Assembly: GCA_015698045.1 (NCBI GenBank)
Contig: BLAL01000002.1
Coordinates: forward strand, 186,001-250,000
Direction: 5' to 3'
From: Rhizophagus clarus
Lineage: Eukaryota > Glomeromycota > Glomeromycetes > Glomerales > Glomeraceae
Length of the DNA stretch: 64,000 nucleotides
Under the pieces are notes generated by a model. It worked only from the letters and a program-made list of their open reading frames with translations. It searched no databases and was not told the DNA's origin. Positions 11,760-23,118 of this stretch are shown piece by piece. The number at the start of each line of letters is the position of its first letter. The stretch's first letter is position 1. Position numbers and translations under genes: made by a program.

Positions 11760-12910
11760 CACTTTGGATCTTTTTTAAGAAACAGGTGATATGTCAGAAT
11801 GTTACAAGGAAACAGAATGAAAATTGAGCAATACTATCCTTTTCGAATTGGTATGAAAATGTGAGTTGAACTGAAAAACAGATCTTTTACCAGGATTTTT
11901 ATGTGAATCTTTATTAGAATCTAATAAAGAAGTTGAAAATAACCCTACAAATGCTATTTCAAAACTGTATAAAAAAATATTTCAAACTAAAACGTGTTTT
12001 TTCAGAACTTTGGTAATGAGTATGGATGACAATAATATTTTGGATGAAATTGTATCAGATTTGTCATTTCAATCTTTTTCAATATATACTGTATATAAAA
12101 GATCAATATAATAATACATTCAATTGGTATGTCAGCAAAACAAGGACTGGGTGTGAATTTACTTCATCATTTATCTATACCAAATCCAAAGAGCGTACTT
12201 TATTTTTTCAAACTGTCAGTGAGAATGGATGTTCCATTTATGTTTACAAAGAAAATCAATTATCTGAAGAATTTTACAGATTAAATACAAAAAGTGTGTG
12301 GAAAAAAATAGGCATATTGAAAGAATGGTCAGGCGTGACTTTATTTGGCTTAGATAATTCTAATGTAAAAGAAAAACTAGAACAATCAAGGAAGTTGAAA
12401 TGTCTTCATAATGAATGGCAACAATTATTCAAAAATGGAGCAAATATACAAATATTATTTATAAAAAAGAACATGTAGTCAAGTCAATTGGAATTTATTA
12501 TTTTGGGAATGGAAGGATAAAATGATTGTCAAATAATTGAATTACATAGTCAGTTAGATTTATTATATCCAAAGGATTATATTAATAAAATCCATTGCTG
12601 TTAGGTGGTAAAGATAATATGGTGATAGTGGTATAAAACTTCATGATGTTAAATTTTGTTCTATTATCTTTATCAATTATTATAGTATGAATTTTGAACA
12701 CGATCATCTGATCCTGAACCAGATAAAGTGATGGTCAATATGCTTTATCAAAGTGGATTTTTATGGACAATACCAAATAAAATGTTCAATGCCACAGAAG
12801 TGTTCTGGAAAAGTTTTGAGCATAGTTTGAATCTAAATAAACGTGGTGCTAATGGAAAACAAAGAATACTTTCAATTATTGTAAATAAAATTTCCTATAA
12901 AGAATTGTAA
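11760..12910 (+). pseudogene. N-terminal part of a DDE-transposase-like gene (family I associate with Rhizophagus)
   Basis: Three pieces line up on the plus strand: 11,790-12,060 (contains NNPTNAISKLYKKIFQTKT and LVMSMDDNNILDEIVSDL), an open frame to 12,478 (GCEFTSSFIYTKSKER; WKKIGILKEWSGVTLFGLDN) and 12,728-12,910 (VNMLYQSGFLWTIPNK, then NLNKRGANGKQRILSIIVNK). I recognise these blocks from a large repetitive protein family of arbuscular mycorrhizal fungi, without a firm functional name. The catalytic half follows at 14,690-16,910 after a 1.8-kb insertion. Frame breaks near 12,060, 12,478 and 12,610 make it a relic. Confidence 0.5.
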
Positions 12911-13049
12911 ACAAGACTTCATGTAATTATTTTATATATAACTAGTTGTAACCCATCACGCTGCACCAGGAATGGATTGATGAATCCAATGAGGATTTGA
13001 ATTTTGAGAAGTTTGCGTTTTTGTTTTCTCAGTTTGCTGTGAAGGTATA

Positions 13050-13640
13050 TTCTTGGGTTTTCATTTTCATTTGCTTTCTACCCTTATTCTACCACTAATC
13101 TCTTATTTTTTTATTTTATTTATATTCTCATTTTATTTCTATTCTATCTCCTTATTTTACTTTCCACTTTATTTGTTAATTTTCTTCTATTTTGCTTACT
13201 CTCTTTCCATTTATTATGATCATCACTTTTTAATATTTTATTCATCATTTTATTACTTATCTTTCATTTTATTCTTCCTCTCCCTTTCACTTTATTTATT
13301 GCTTTCTCTTTTACTTTGTTTTTACTTCTTTTCTACTTCATCCATCACTCCCTTTCCATTTCATTCTTTACTCCTTCTTCCACTTCATCCTTGACTCCTC
13401 ATCTATTTCATTCTTAACTCTCCCTTTCATCTCATTTCCACCCTCATTTCATTCCTAACTTTCTCTCTGTTTTGTTCTTAACTCCCCTTTTATTTTGTTC
13501 TTAACTTTCCTTACCATTTCATTCTTCCCTTTCCTTCATCACTTTCCGCTATTTCATTTATCACTTCCCCTTCTACTACATTCATCACTTCCCCCTTCCA
13601 TCACATTCTTTCCTCCTCATTTCATTCTTAAAGATTTCTG
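13050..13640. repeat. Pyrimidine-strand minisatellite (TTTCATTCTTAACTCC-type)
   Basis: The plus strand is almost all C and T, built from diverged 12-16-bp units such as TTCATTCTTAACTCCC and CACTTTATTTATT. It begins right after an acceptor/donor-like pair (TTTTCTCAG, then TTTGCTGTGAAG, then GTATAT at 13,044). The long open frames here (13,053-13,394 and 13,495-13,695) are Ser/Phe/Leu strings produced by the repeat, not genes. Confidence 0.75.
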
Positions 13641-13969
13641 TCAAAAATACCCTGCTATACTGTTGAAAAAAAATCCATCTATTATAAAAAAATAAATTTC
13701 TCGTGAATTTACTAAAATGTGTTAACATTATTTAACATACTTATTAGTATTACTCAAATGCTAAATATCAAAGATTAATTAGAAAAAAAAAGAATTTTGT
13801 TAAGTGACCTACTGCTATAATTACTAAAGATAATATAATAGCAATCATCGGCAATGGGAATAAAATTTTTTTTATACATCAGTAAACCCAGAATCTGCTG
13901 ATCAAATTGTCTGATCAAATTGCCCATGCAATACAGAACCTTCTGACTAAACTACCAAAAAACAGGTTA

Positions 13970-14680
13970 GATCAGGCGCAGGTCACACAATTCAAAATTA
14001 ATTTATACAGACTAATCTAAAACTCTCCTGATCAACACTTATTTTTTTATTATATTATATAAATTCGAAATTATATTTTAGAAAGCTTTTAGAAATTTGT
14101 AGATCTACAAAATAATGGAAACAAAATATTAGTTTAGCGTTTCATTTAAAAAAAAAGTTTTTAAATTTTTAATTATTTTTTGAAGGTAAATACCTTCAAA
14201 ATTCAGTATAGGAGGTGTCTAAAATACTGTGGACCTACAACAAAAAATAAAAGAAACAGATGTTAGTAACATTTGTTAAAATAGAATATAAAAAAAAATT
14301 TCAAAGTTTGTTTCACCTTTGAAATACTCTGATCTGCTCAAAAGAGAGCTCTGGACTTAATAAAAGAGATGAAAAGCAAAACATTAGTAACATTTCACTA
14401 AAATACAAAAAAAAGCTTGATTTTCTTTTACTTATAGTCATCTGCCTACCTCGAAAGAACCTAAAAAAAGAAGAAAGGTGAAACGTCAGTACATTTTGCT
14501 AAAATACACATGATATTCTATAAACATTACTGAATTATGTATAGATCAGATGCAGATCAATCATGCATTTCACAATTCAGAAATTTAGATTAATTTGTAT
14601 AAATATCAAATCAGTATTACACAGAAATTTTTTTATTATATTATATAGATTACCTTTGAATAATTTTCTCTAATTATTTC
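13970..14680 (-). repeat. Degenerate exon-like cassette array on the minus strand
   Basis: On the minus strand three to four units of about 110-120 bp recur. Each has a TACTAA(C/T)-type motif, a pyrimidine run, an AG, a short 'exon', then GT. Clear examples are TTATTTTTTGTTGTAG with an exon ending TTTTGAAG|GTATTTACC (about 14,245-14,190), CTCTTTTATTAAG with an exon ending TTTCAAAG|GTGAAAC (about 14,365-14,310) and CTTCTTTTTTTAG|GTTCTTTCGAG|GTAGGC (about 14,475-14,445). The flanks at 13,975-14,100 and 14,535-14,680 are also similar to each other. Confidence 0.55.
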
Positions 14681-14689
14681 ATTATAATG

Positions 14690-16910
14690 TCTTTCATAGG
14701 TTTCTTCACATACAATTCACAATGCAAAAATACATGGATGTGTATATAGCCATGGATGTTCAGCCGCACCTAAACCACCAATGCAAAGAAATATTATACC
14801 TCAAGAGCATGAGGATCAATTCGAATGGTTCATAAGTAGTAAGGAAAATGTGAATTTAAGTTCTTACAAAGTTGATGCCAAGACAGGATTGCCATTAAAG
14901 TACCTTAGTGATCAGAATGAAGCTCTTTGGAAGAAATTTCACAAATTATATTCTAATGGAATGAAGAGATCAGCATTTTTGGAAAGATTACAAAAGGGGC
15001 CATTTGTATATTAAGAGGATTTAGGCGGACTTTGTAGTACTTGTAGAATATTCAAAACTAATACATGATCGCAATAAATTAGACACATTTGCTTAGAAAT
15101 ATAGAAACTTTGAAATGATTCCTCAAGCGTGATTATCCCAAACATTTACATGTGACATTTGATAAAAAGGTGTCACACAACTCTTGTATCAATCATTGCT
15201 TACCGTTTGCATTTGGTGAATGTGATGAAGAACATATGTCAGAATGTGTTGAATGTAATGAGATCTTCAATTTATTTAAAGAATTGCAATCATTACTTGA
15301 AGATGAACAACAAGAGATATTGAAAGAACTTCAGGAAATGCTGAAATACTATCTTGCACATTTAACAAGAAAAGGGTACCTGAACAGTCAATTCAATGCA
15401 AATCTTTTGCAGCTTAATAATGATAGCATTCTTATTGTAGTAGATTATAAAATGCGAATACTTCCAAAATGAATTAGAAAAATAAAACAAGATTTTTATG
15501 CAAAGCGTGGGTAAGCATTACATACTGTTTTGGTATATTCTAAAAACCAAGAAAGCAATGAGTTAGAAATTCAAGCATTTGACCACTGGTCAAATGATAA
15601 TAGACAGGATGCATGGTTCACTACATCATCTTTTGATACAGTATTTAACTTACTTAACCCAAAACCAAAATGGGTTATCATAATGAGTGATAATAGACCC
15701 CATTATCATTGTTCAGAAACAATGGCACTGGTTTCAAAATGGGCAGAATAGTATAATATAGAATGTAAAAAGTGGTGCTTCTTAGAAGCTGAAGAAGCTA
15801 AAAAGTCATCATGCACAAGTAATAATTATATTGCTTTGTCTTTTTCTTAGCAATTCCATTTATTTGAGCAATTCTCAACTCTTATAATTTGATCAACCTA
15901 AGATATCACATGCCATTAAAAGATATGTCTAATTGGGATTTGATTTAACTACTGGTGAAGATATCAAAAAAGCATTAGATGGTCTAAGTAGTAGATCAAC
16001 AGCTTATTTAACCTAACCATGATCAAAGGAGCTAAAGCAACATTAAAACCATACCAGAAATTTCTAACTGGTTTGAATGGTCATGGCCAACGGAAGGTCC
16101 ACTAGCTGGATATGTTTGTACTTGTGATCTTCCAGATTTTGGAGAAATGATGACATTTTCTATAAGTAAGTTTACTAAAACAGATCTTGTACAGCCTGAA
16201 CCAACAGTGGGTAAACATTCTGAGGTTTTTTCAATATGAACAATGCCAATATATCAAGCTTCAGACAAGTTTACCTTTTCAATAGCATTTTAATTTATTG
16301 GATTCTTTTTATTATATGGTTTTATTTTATTGATTTTGCTTGGTAGTATCAAATAATGATCATTGGAATTTAAGAAGATGGTCTGTTGAGACGAATTAAA
16401 CAGAAGAAACATTCATTTTGATGTTATTATGGGACGAGATGAATTGGTAAATTTATTAAAGCAAGAAATAGGAGAAGAATCACAAATTGGGGATTATGAG
16501 GAGATTTTCCAAAAATAAATATTGATGAGTGAGTAACAATTTGATTTATTACGTAAAATTATTGATAATTATTGTTCAATAATTATGAAATTCTAAAATA
16601 TAATAGAAATCAAATGTTTCACTTACAACTTGGATGGGCACTTAAGTGCAATCAGAAATATGGTAAAAAGGGTAGTGGGAAAAGACTAACAAAATAAGTG
16701 GTAATGGCATTGACACACTTTTTCATGGTAGGACAACGTGACCCTAATGATTGACATTCTGCAAAGGATATGTTGGACGGGTTAAAAGAAATGGTAGAAA
16801 ACGGTAAAATTACAACTGAAGTAATATCTTCTCAAAAACAATAGAAAATTGGATTACAAGATTTTCAAGTTTATCAAAAAAATAACATGCAGAATGCTTT
16901 TTAAAAGAAT
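14690..16910 (+). pseudogene. Catalytic half of the DDE-transposase-like gene
   Basis: Pieces at 14,700-15,014, 15,152-15,472, 15,530-15,830 and 16,620-16,900 are collinear with the family. Candidate catalytic residues are Asp in VVDYKMRILPK (codon near 15,443), Asp in IMSDNRPHYHC (near 15,689; the family usually has SDNGPHYH) and Glu in WCFLEAEEAK (near 15,785). That is a D-D-E arrangement with an AFDHWSNDNRQDAWFT block between the first two. A Cys-rich segment (CINHCLPFAFGECDEEHMSECVEC, at 15,190-15,280) precedes it and may bind zinc. The tail (ALTHFFMVGQRDPND, near 16,705) resembles the family's C terminus. Stops such as WAE*YNIE (TGG to TAG, 15,749) break it. Catalytic assignment is inferred from spacing and context. 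Confidence 0.55.
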
Positions 16911-17140
16911 AAAATGTTGAATTAATAAAATAATTGAAATAAACTAAATAAACTATAAAATAGTTCAATTAATTTTTGTATGCTATAGTAATTTTGTCTA
17001 ATATTAGCATTTACTTCAATAAAAGTAATAAAATTTTACGATCAAAAATAAGCTAAATATGGTTTTTGTTCTTTTTTTTTTATTGTTAAAACATATTTAT
17101 TAAATTATAACTTAAAATTTGATCAATTATTGGAAATGTA
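16911..17140. other. AT-rich interval, no feature seen
   Basis: A+T-rich DNA with A runs and no ORF or repeat I can support. The end of the DDE-like unit must lie within or near it, but no terminal repeat is visible. Confidence 0.3.
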
Positions 17141-17814
17141 TGGATGAAATTATAAAAATATGTAGAAATAGAAATAGAAGTAGATAAAGATGAAAATAAA
17201 AATAATGATGAAGAATATAGCAGTGAATGGATACAAGAAGTAATCAAAGTAGTGAATATGAAAATAATGAAGTTGAGATGATTATATTATTTTAGGTTAT
17301 TCTTTTTAAACTTTTAAGCTAAAAAGTTCAGTAATACTAACTCATTTGGCTTATAATTTTAGTTGGAAGATAATGATAATGATGTACAAAACATGTCATT
17401 TGACAGTATTGAAAGTGTAAAAAGCAATTTAATATCAGAGATATTAACAATGAGCTTTGAAGATAACCTTGAAAATATACTAGATTTATCTGAAGAGCCT
17501 GAAATTTCTGAAAAATCTGAAAATTCTAGTTTCACAAATCATCTAATATTATTAGTAACAAATCATAAATTAAACAATAAAGCTGCTAATGAAATAATAC
17601 GCTTTTTTAATAAATATTCAAATCTTACAAAATCTCTAATTTAAAATTTAATAAAGTCCTCATAACAAAATATGAGAATAAAGATTATTTTCTTTACCAT
17701 CAAAATTTAATACAATGCATTAAAAATATTTTAGCTGTTCCTGATATAATAAAATTTTGCACTATCTTATAAAGATTAGTTAGTTCAATAAAAATAAAAA
17801 TAATATTTATTTTG
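17140..17814 (+). pseudogene. Plavaka-like transposase, 5' segment (before MULE1)
   Basis: An acidic first segment (EVDKDENKNNDEEYSSEWIQ, about 17,165-17,240) is followed by an intron ending in TTATAATTTTAG (17,361). The open exon follows (17,363-17,644) with LISEILTMSFEDNLENILDL, LNNKAANEIIRFFNKYSN and LTKSLI, and then decayed codons to NFALSYK-like sequence near 17,770. These blocks match the conserved N terminus of Plavaka-type (CACTA-like) fungal transposases. The gene continues at 23,119 after MULE1, which sits in the following intron. The exon is mirrored in inverted form at 11,020-11,565. Confidence 0.6.
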
Positions 17815-18176
17815 TTTATATTAGAAAAATTATTGGTGCCATCCTGGATGATACATGATTTTTTGCCACCCCTATCACATGATTCTAAATTAATTGTTTA
17901 TTTAATTTTTTTATATGCGATTTTTTTTTAATTTTTGCCACTTTTTACTTTTGTTACTTTCAGTATGTTTTATTTTTTGGGAATTACTAAACTTAAATTT
18001 CATCCCCCCATTTAATTTTTATATATAATTAATCACATAATTATTTATATTTTTGTATTACTATTTTTTTGTTTGTACAAAATAAAAACGTTTTATATGC
18101 AATTTTTGTGTTTTTTTTTGTTCTTTGTATTTTATTATACAAAAAAGTTAACTGTTTCATATGTTTTATTTTGATA

Positions 18177-20862
18177 ATGAATAGTAATAAGATGTCTAAT
18201 AATAAATACAGTAAGAGAATGAGATTAAGTTCACCTGATAATGATAAAGAAGAATATATAAATCTTATTTCAGATGGTCCTTTAAATATTTTGACTTATG
18301 AGAAGAAAAATGAATCAGAAAAAAATATAGACTTAGAAATAGAACAAATAAATGAGGTAAATATTTTGTTAGCAAGTTTTTTCTTACCTTCTATTTTCTA
18401 AGTTAAAAATTTTTTGTGTTTAATTACTCTAAATTTAAACATATCTGGTATATTTCTTACATTTTTAACAGTTATTATTTTATTTTTAGGAAATGCTTAT
18501 TGATGAACCAGATGAAGAAATGGAACTAAAATTATATGTAGGACAATCGTTCCAAACTTAGTCAGATGCAGAAAATTTTTTAACAGAATATTCACTAATA
18601 AAAGGATTTAGTATCAGACGAAAATGAAAAGAATCATTTATTGAAAACGAAACTGAAATAATAAGAAAAATAACTTGGGAATGTTGTTGTGCTGGAAATT
18701 ATCAGGCAAAAAAAGTGATTAATCCAGAAAATCAATGTAATAAAAAGTCTATATGCACTAATTGCCAATGGCATGTTAATGAAAATCTTTCAAAATCTTA
18801 TTCAAATATATCATTTACAACTGTTGTTAATGCACCATCAATTACCATAGCTCAACACTGTAAATTAGACAAAAATGTAATTGAATTTATTAATTTTTGT
18901 GTATCTCATGGCACAACAGGTGCACGAAACATTAGAAATCTTAATCAAAAAAATTTGTATAATGCTATTCAAGTTGCAAAAAAAAAATATGACAATTCGG
19001 CAAGAGTATTGATGCATCTGATATGCTTCAACATTTGTATATTCAAAAAGCTGAGATCCACGATGGTTTATTGAAACTAAATTTGATGGATCAGAACACC
19101 ATTTATGTGGATTAGTCTGGATGTTACCAGAACAACAGCATTTATGGACTAGATATCATGATGTTATATTTTTTGACACAACTTCTCAAACTAATAAATA
19201 CAAAATGGTTGCTTGTTTTTTTGCAGTAATAGACAATTGTAATCGAACTTGTCTAGTAGCAACAGCATTTCTTGAAGATAAAACTGAAGGAAGTTTTGTA
19301 TGGGCATTAGAAATGATTAATAAGTCTACTGGAAATTTGATACCATGAGTAGTATTCACAGATTCTGATCCTGCATTAAGTAATGCAATATCACTTATAT
19401 ATCCTAGTTCTGCTCATTGTCTGTATTTGTTTTATATTTATATTGATTTAAAATTTCAATACAGAAATACTTTGACTCCTGCAATTTTGAAGTTTGTTGG
19501 AAAAATTTAAAAGAAAAATATTTTTCTGTATCTAGTTATCTTAATAGACAATTAGATCCACTAAAGAATAAATGGGCTGTTTATTATATTAATATCCAAT
19601 TTACTGCAGATGCAAATAGTACTCAACATGTGAAAAGTTTAAATAAAAAAGTTCATGATAGTGTTAAATGCACTTTATCCCTTTTAACACTAGTAAGGGA
19701 AATTCAACAATTACTTGATAATGAAGCAAATTATATTAGAATTCAAGAATATAAGAATGAAATTCCAAGTATTGGACTAGAAAATATAGCCAAAAAATAC
19801 TTTACATCTATTGAAAAAATTGTTTCAGATTATCTAATGCAAGAATGTTTTTATTATGAAGTTTTGCATTTATTGTTAAATCAACTTATTTATTATTAAA
19901 ACTTATAGCGAAGATGATTATAATGAAAGTGTACATGAAGACCATTATGAAACTGCGAAAATATTGCTTAGTGATATTTTAGCAACAATAATGAAATCTG
20001 AAATTGTGGAAATTTGGCAAATTGTAGTATCATGTGAAATTAAAAACCACTATGTCATTAATTTCCAATAGATCTTATAGATGCACATGTAATTTACTAA
20101 TTACACATGGATATCCATATAGGCATTTTTACAAAGTTTTAAGAACATCTCCAAATGCAAAATGGCATGCTGAGTTAGTATGTCAACTTTATTATACCCA
20201 ACTCTTTTCGCATTGTTTTCACAGATTATTAATTATTTATTTATTTTATTTACAATGAAACATTTTAGATTAATTTCTAGTCGATGGTATAAGGATAACA
20301 AGATTACATCAAATGTTATAATTCAACAAGCTCTATTAGCCTCTGCTCTAATACATCAGATAATGAAATAATTAGTGGTATGAATAATTTTAATTTAGGG
20401 CATATAACAAAGATAAGATGTGCTGAATTATATACATTAAATCTCCAAGAGCTTAATAATAACCATATAAAATATAGGCGTGCACATGGTATGATGAAAA
20501 AAGCTATTGATTTGGCACTTTCTACAAATTCATATGAAGAGTTTATTGGCATGTGACAAGATTTTTTAGCAAGCAAGCAAGAAATTTTAGATAACATATA
20601 ACATCAGGCGAAATAGGTATTAAATAATGATGATGTGGTAAACCCAATTATTACGGTTAGAAAGAGAAGACCAGCAGGAAGGATGAAGAGTGCCGTTGAA
20701 ATTCAAGACAAGGAAAGCAGAAGAAATTGTTTAAGATCTATTGATCTTAATATTCTAAAAGGTGGGAATGAAACTCAACTAGACAATAGAGATAATAGAA
20801 AAACATGTCATAATTGTGGGCAGAAAGGGCATAACTGTGCAACTTGCAAATTTACTGGTTAA
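18177..20862 (+). pseudogene. FAR1/MULE transposase with SWIM finger and CCHC knuckle
   Basis: Exon 1 (18,177-18,356) starts MNSNKMSNNKYSKR and ends at a GTAAAT donor. The upstream in-frame ATG at 18,069 adds only a hydrophobic leader and is unlikely. Exon 2 begins after TATTTTTAG (18,489). Order: FAR1-type DNA-binding region (ENFLTEYSLIKGFSIRR; WECCCAGNY; CTNCQWHV), MULE core with a first Asp in FFDTTSQTNKYKM (about 19,175) and a second in VFTDSDPALSNA (about 19,370), SWIM finger CTCNLLITHGYPYRHFY (about 20,083-20,140), and a C-terminal zinc knuckle KTCHNCGQKGHNCATC (about 20,800-20,847). Stops (for example QT*SDAEN, 18,560, TGG to TAG) and shifts make it inactive. Its normal role would be cutting and pasting MULE1-type ends. 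Confidence 0.8.
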
Positions 20863-21250
20863 AAATTTGTCAAAGTTCGTGTAGTATGCAGCAATTATAG
20901 TACAAAATTTATTTTATTATGATGTTCTTTTTGCATCAATAAAATGCTTTATTAGATTGATATTTGTTAGAGAATTTATAGATCTATCTGTAATGCAATT
21001 TATTTAGCAACTATTTTATTATATGTTATTGAACTATTATTTAGCAACTATTTTATTACATGTCATTGAACTAAGAATTGAAAGAAACAATGACATTTCA
21101 AAAAAAGAATGCCACCATGAATAAAGAAACAATACCGAACTTGCTAACAAAATAAAAAAAATTGTCCTGAGAAATTCAATAAATTGTTCCTAAAGAAGTG
21201 TTTCTAATATTGTATAATAAACAAAAGAAGGACACCTTTTCCATGAAGGA
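20863..21250. other. MULE1 3' untranslated region, no clear structure
   Basis: AT-rich DNA after the CCHC frame, with a short direct repeat of TTAGCAACTATTTTATTA (about 21,002 and 21,040). No other gene or signal seen. Confidence 0.35.
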
Positions 21251-21770
21251 TCAGTATTCATAAAGTTCATCTTCAAGTTTCAATCAAATTGCAATATGTT
21301 TTTGCTTCATGTAATATGTTCATCAAAAGTCATGATGGATGATATTTAGATAAAAATTCAATAAGTGGTAAAGAAATCCTCAAATATTTCCATGATCATT
21401 CCAAGAAAGTCTTAAAATAACGTCTAAATAGCAAAAAAAATGATGTTAAATTTTATTAATAACAGAAGAAAACCATTAAAGAGGAACCAAAACTTACCCA
21501 AGAACTGAAATCTTGAATCACTCCAATAAAAGTGAAAAGAATGACGTTAATCTTTACTTAACAATAGAAGAGAACCATTAAAGACAAGGCTACCTATTGT
21601 CCTAAGAACTGAAAACGTTCCTACAAAGTGAAAAGAAATGACGTTATTAATTTTGCTAATAACAGAACAAAGCCATTAGACAAGAAAATGAAACCTACCT
21701 ATCATTCCAAGAAAGTCCATTTTCTACTGTTCATTACGCATTTTTGTAAAAAAAAAATTTTTAATTTTTT
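21250..21770 (-). repeat. Exon-like cassette array on the minus strand of the MULE1 tail
   Basis: Blocks of about 110 bp recur with the shared words TGACGTTA, AACAGAA and CCATTA (21,440-21,700). Read on the minus strand, they present acceptor/donor-like pairs: TTTCACTTTGTAG|GAACG, then an exon ending GACAATAG|GTAGCC; CACTTTTATTGGAG, then an exon ending GTTCTTGG|GTAAGT; and TTTTGCTATTTAG|ACG. Confidence 0.5.
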
Positions 21771-21829
21771 ATAGGTATGTTAAAATAAAAATTTTTTTAA
21801 AAAATTTTACAGAGGAGGAGGAAATTTCC

Positions 21830-22135
21830 CTCTGGTTAAGATTAGCAATATCTTATTTTTTTAAATCATTTTTTTAATAACGTTCTTTTTTTGTAAGTAC
21901 TTATTTTATTGGCTTGGAAGCTTTTGGTAAGTTTTTTTTTTAGCATTGTTAATTTTTTTTTGTTAATTAATGTTAACACTTTCTTTTGCAGGTTAATCTT
22001 TTTGACGGTTAATGGCTTTAGACTTTGTCATTAAGTTTCCAGTAAGTGGTAAGTTCAAGACACTTTAAATCTTTAGATTTGCCTTCTTTAACTAACCATC
22101 TTTTCTTTTTTTTTCAGCTGGGCTTTTCTTTTTTT
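21830..22135 (+). other. Splice-signal-like blocks before the MULE1 pyrimidine tract
   Basis: The plus strand shows GTTAACACTTTCTTTTGCAG|G (about 21,971-21,991), a GTTTCCAG|TAAGTGGTAAG stretch (about 22,035) and TTTAACTAACC, then a pyrimidine run and TTTTTTTTCAG|CTGG (about 22,087-22,122). The CTAAC, pyrimidine run and CAG are in the order of a fungal intron end. Confidence 0.45.
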
Positions 22136-22800
22136 GTCATTTTGTTTTGGGTATTTTCATTTTTTATTCTGTTCTTTATTATAATTCTTTCATCCTTCAT
22201 TGTTCTTTTGTTCCCTCTCATTCTTTATCATTTCTTTTTATTATTACTTTTATCTTTTATTATTTCTTTTGCTTTCACTTTCATTTCTTTTGCTTCCCCT
22301 TTCATTCTTTATCGTTCCTTTTATTCCCTTTTCCTTTTTGATTATTCCTTTTGTTCTCTCTTTCATCCTTGATCATTCCTTTCATCCTTGATCATTTCTT
22401 TCATTCCTTCTTCATCCTTGATCTCTCCTTTCATCATTATTTTTGTTTCTTTCATTCCCTCTTCATTCTTAATCTCCCCTTTCATTATTATTTTGTCTTT
22501 GATTGTTATTTTGTGCCCCTTTCATCCTTAATTATTTCTCTTTTATTATTATTTCATCCTTGATCTTTTTTTTTCATTCTCTTTTTGTCTTTGATTGCTC
22601 CTTGCATCACTATCTCCTCTTTCATTCTTGATCACTCCTTTTCAGCATTCTTTTATTCCTGATCACTTCTTTCATCATTATTTTCCTTGATCTCTTCTTT
22701 CATCATCCCTTTATCCTCAATTTCTCTTTTTGTTCCTTATTTTCTTTCTTATTTTACTTTATCCCTTTTATTTATTTTTATTATACATCTCTTTCTTTAC
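22136..22800. repeat. Pyrimidine-strand minisatellite (TTTCATCCTTGATCATTCC-type)
   Basis: About 15-19-bp units around TTTCATCCTTGATCATT and variants repeat across the tract, with C and T filling the plus strand except for GATC/GAT. The overlapping open frames here are Ser/Phe/Leu/His strings caused by the repeat, not genes. It lies inside MULE1 near its right end. Confidence 0.8.
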
Positions 22801-23118
22801 TATTGTAATTTGTTATTAGATGTCATTCATGTTATTTATTACTAGTACTGTAAACTAAATAAATAATTATTTATCTATAGCATATATGATACAATACAAA
22901 ATTACTAAAGTTTATTAAGTTATTTCGGATGTTTAACTATTGTATCTATATTGTATTTTATTAAAATTTAATTCTTACAAAAATTTTTTTTATGAAAAGA
23001 AATTTTAAAATTAACCGATTAAAAATTAGCTAATCAAATTATATTTTTAAGTCACGTGATAGGGTAGCAGAAAAACTAATACCACCCAGGGTAGCACCTA
23101 AATAACTTCTTTATATTA

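Larger units (their letters stand above)
12911..14690. other. Insert within the DDE-like gene: pyrimidine tract plus inverted cassette array
   Basis: The coding sequence stops making family sense after ILSIIVNKISYKEL (12,908) and resumes at 14,700 (HTIHNAKIHGCVYSHGC) after an acceptor-like TTTCATAG. Between them lie a TTTCATTCTTAACTCC-type pyrimidine repeat (13,050-13,640), AT-rich DNA (13,640-13,960) and a degenerate 110-bp repeat array (13,970-14,680). I could not find matching terminal repeats or a target duplication, so I cannot say whether it is one insertion or an enlarged intron. Confidence 0.45.
17824..23109 (+). mobile_element. MULE1: Mutator-like element with FAR1-type transposase
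   Basis: A 9-bp target duplication, TTTATATTA, flanks it exactly (17,815-17,823 and 23,110-23,118). The ends are inverted: GAAAAATTATTGGTGCC...CATCCTGGATG at the left, and GAAGTTATTTAGGTGC...TACCCTGGGTGG on the reverse complement of the right. Both arms then share CCTATCACRTGA. Nine-bp duplications are diagnostic of Mutator-like elements. It encodes a decayed FAR1-like transposase and has a 2.2-kb noncoding tail with exon-like cassettes and a pyrimidine minisatellite. It lies in an intron of the Plavaka gene. Confidence 0.9.

Noticed and set aside
13053-13695. Membrane-protein-like ORFs rich in Ser, Phe and Leu
   Set aside because: They are translations of a pyrimidine minisatellite and are open in several frames at once. 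The same holds for frames at 22,046-22,563, 38,841-40,561 and 48,381-48,725.
11020-17814. A single 6.8-kb DNA transposon with 0.7-kb terminal inverted repeats
   Set aside because: The repeated arms encode the Plavaka N terminus and the right arm continues into a Plavaka gene, so two Plavaka copies explain them as well; kept only as a finding to test.
18540-20862. Repeat-induced point mutation (RIP) as the cause of the stops
   Set aside because: Several inferred stops fit C-to-T or G-to-A changes, but comparison of the two MULE2 copies also shows other types (TAT/TAG, TGT/TGA), and frameshifts are common. No clear RIP bias can be claimed by eye.
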